Below, in pieces: positions 6,338 to 6,851 of a stretch of 6,851 nt of DNA; positions within the stretch are counted from its first letter, which is position 1; the number at the start of each line of letters is the position of its first letter. This DNA comes from Sutterella sp. GTDB lineage: Bacteria > Pseudomonadota > Gammaproteobacteria > Burkholderiales > Burkholderiaceae_F. Position numbers and translations under genes: made by a program. Below the pieces are notes generated by a model. It had not been told where the DNA came from. It did not search any database and saw nothing but the letters and a program-made list of their open reading frames with translations. The stretch is from positions 1 through 6,851 of the forward strand of contig DNLN01000057.1 of the NCBI GenBank assembly GCA_003488465.1, read 5' to 3'.

Positions 6338-6851
6338 ATGCAAAAGAAGACAAAGGGCGGGAACCCCCGGGAATTGGTGTTCTCCTTTGATTCAACCGCA
6401 GGAGAGCTTGCCGCGCTGGTCGGGCCGCTTGATGAAAACATCCGGCAGATCGAGACGGCCTTCGAAGTGAAAATCCGCCGCCGCGGCTCGCAGTTCCACC
6501 TTGAGGGCAAGGACGCAGCCCGGGCGATGCGGGCCCTGGAGATGTGCGCAAGCCGCGTCCATGCAGGCAGCGAAATCACCCTGAACGACGTGCAGATGAT
6601 CATCATCTCCGAGCAGTCCGGCGCCGCAGGCTTTGGCGAGGATGCCGAGCAGACGGTGTTTCTGAAAACCCGCCGCCCGGGCTTAAAGCCCCGCACGCCC
6701 CATCAGAGCGAGTACCTGAACGCCATCCAGAGAACGGATGTGACGTTCGGAATCGGGCCGGCCGGCACCGGCAAGACGTACCTTGCGGTTGCGGCGGCCG
6801 TTGACGCATTCGAGCGCGGGGCCGTCGAGCGGATCATCCTCACGCGCCCTG
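6338..6851 (+). CDS. ybeZ: PhoH-family ATPase YbeZ, N-terminal part (cut by window edge)
   Basis: PhoH-like P-loop protein of the YbeZ type. In other bacteria it works with the endoribonuclease YbeY in rRNA processing and RNA quality control and is predicted to be an RNA-handling ATPase. The frame is open to the right edge and yields 171 complete codons of an expected 320-350. It has a KH-like N-terminal region about residues 12-90, with IETAFEVKIRRRGSQFHLEG at 38-57. The linker LKPRTPHQSEYLNAI (116-130) leads to the Walker A motif GPAGTGKT (140-147; Lys146, Thr147) and then AVERIILTRP at the cut. The ATG at 6338 is preceded by AAGGAG (6323-6328) with 9 bases of spacing. The miaB stop lies 20 bases upstream, so the two are almost certainly one operon, with ybeY expected just outside the window. 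The Walker B half cannot be assessed here. Confidence 0.94.
   Translation, partial: MQKKTKGGNPRELVFSFDSTAGELAALVGPLDENIRQIETAFEVKIRRRGSQFHLEGKDAARAMRALEMCASRVHAGSEITLNDVQMIIISEQSGAAGFGEDAEQTVFLKTRRPGLKPRTPHQSEYLNAIQRTDVTFGIGPAGTGKTYLAVAAAVDAFERGAVERIILTRP

Overview
The window is GC-rich bacterial chromosome made almost entirely of housekeeping and amino-acid-metabolism genes. Several features point to a betaproteobacterium of the Burkholderiales, possibly a Sutterella-like gut lineage. These are the miaB-phoH(ybeZ) gene order, the NADP-type glutamate dehydrogenase, the long LdcA-like basic amino acid decarboxylase, and a TAAAAT-type -10 box. This placement rests on remembered family resemblance, not on a search, and is moderate at best.

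Layout from left to right. Positions 1-327 (minus strand) hold the first 109 residues of gdhA, cut by the window edge. A 294-base divergent intergenic region (328-621) separates it from argF (ornithine carbamoyltransferase, 622-1626, plus). This region carries a hairpin that would bury the gdhA ribosome binding site and several dyads in the argF leader. A likely terminator (1665-1705) follows argF. Next comes a full-length PLP-dependent Orn/Lys/Arg decarboxylase (1745-3988). Eighteen bases after it starts a short GcvT/YgfZ-like protein (4007-4912) that I cannot assign to a known function. A terminator-like hairpin (4929-4960) has a TAAAAT -10-like box in its loop and separates this pair from miaB (4992-6317). 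miaB is followed 20 bases later by phoH/ybeZ (6338 to the right edge, partial).

How the genes relate. GdhA (ammonia to glutamate), ArgF (ornithine to citrulline) and the decarboxylase (ornithine, lysine or arginine to a di- or polyamine) all sit around glutamate, ornithine and arginine nitrogen flow. If the decarboxylase accepts ornithine, it and ArgF would compete for the same substrate. miaB and ybeZ are the start of the widespread tRNA-modification and RNA-quality-control operon, normally continued by ybeY.

I see no mobile element, CRISPR array, tRNA, rRNA, phage or toxin gene. The least explained item is the GcvT-like gene behind the decarboxylase. It has a shortened N-terminus, a lost folate-pocket motif and a C-terminal CGCDGC cluster. 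Large antisense open frames (up to 771 codons) lie opposite the real genes and are treated as GC-rich coding shadows.
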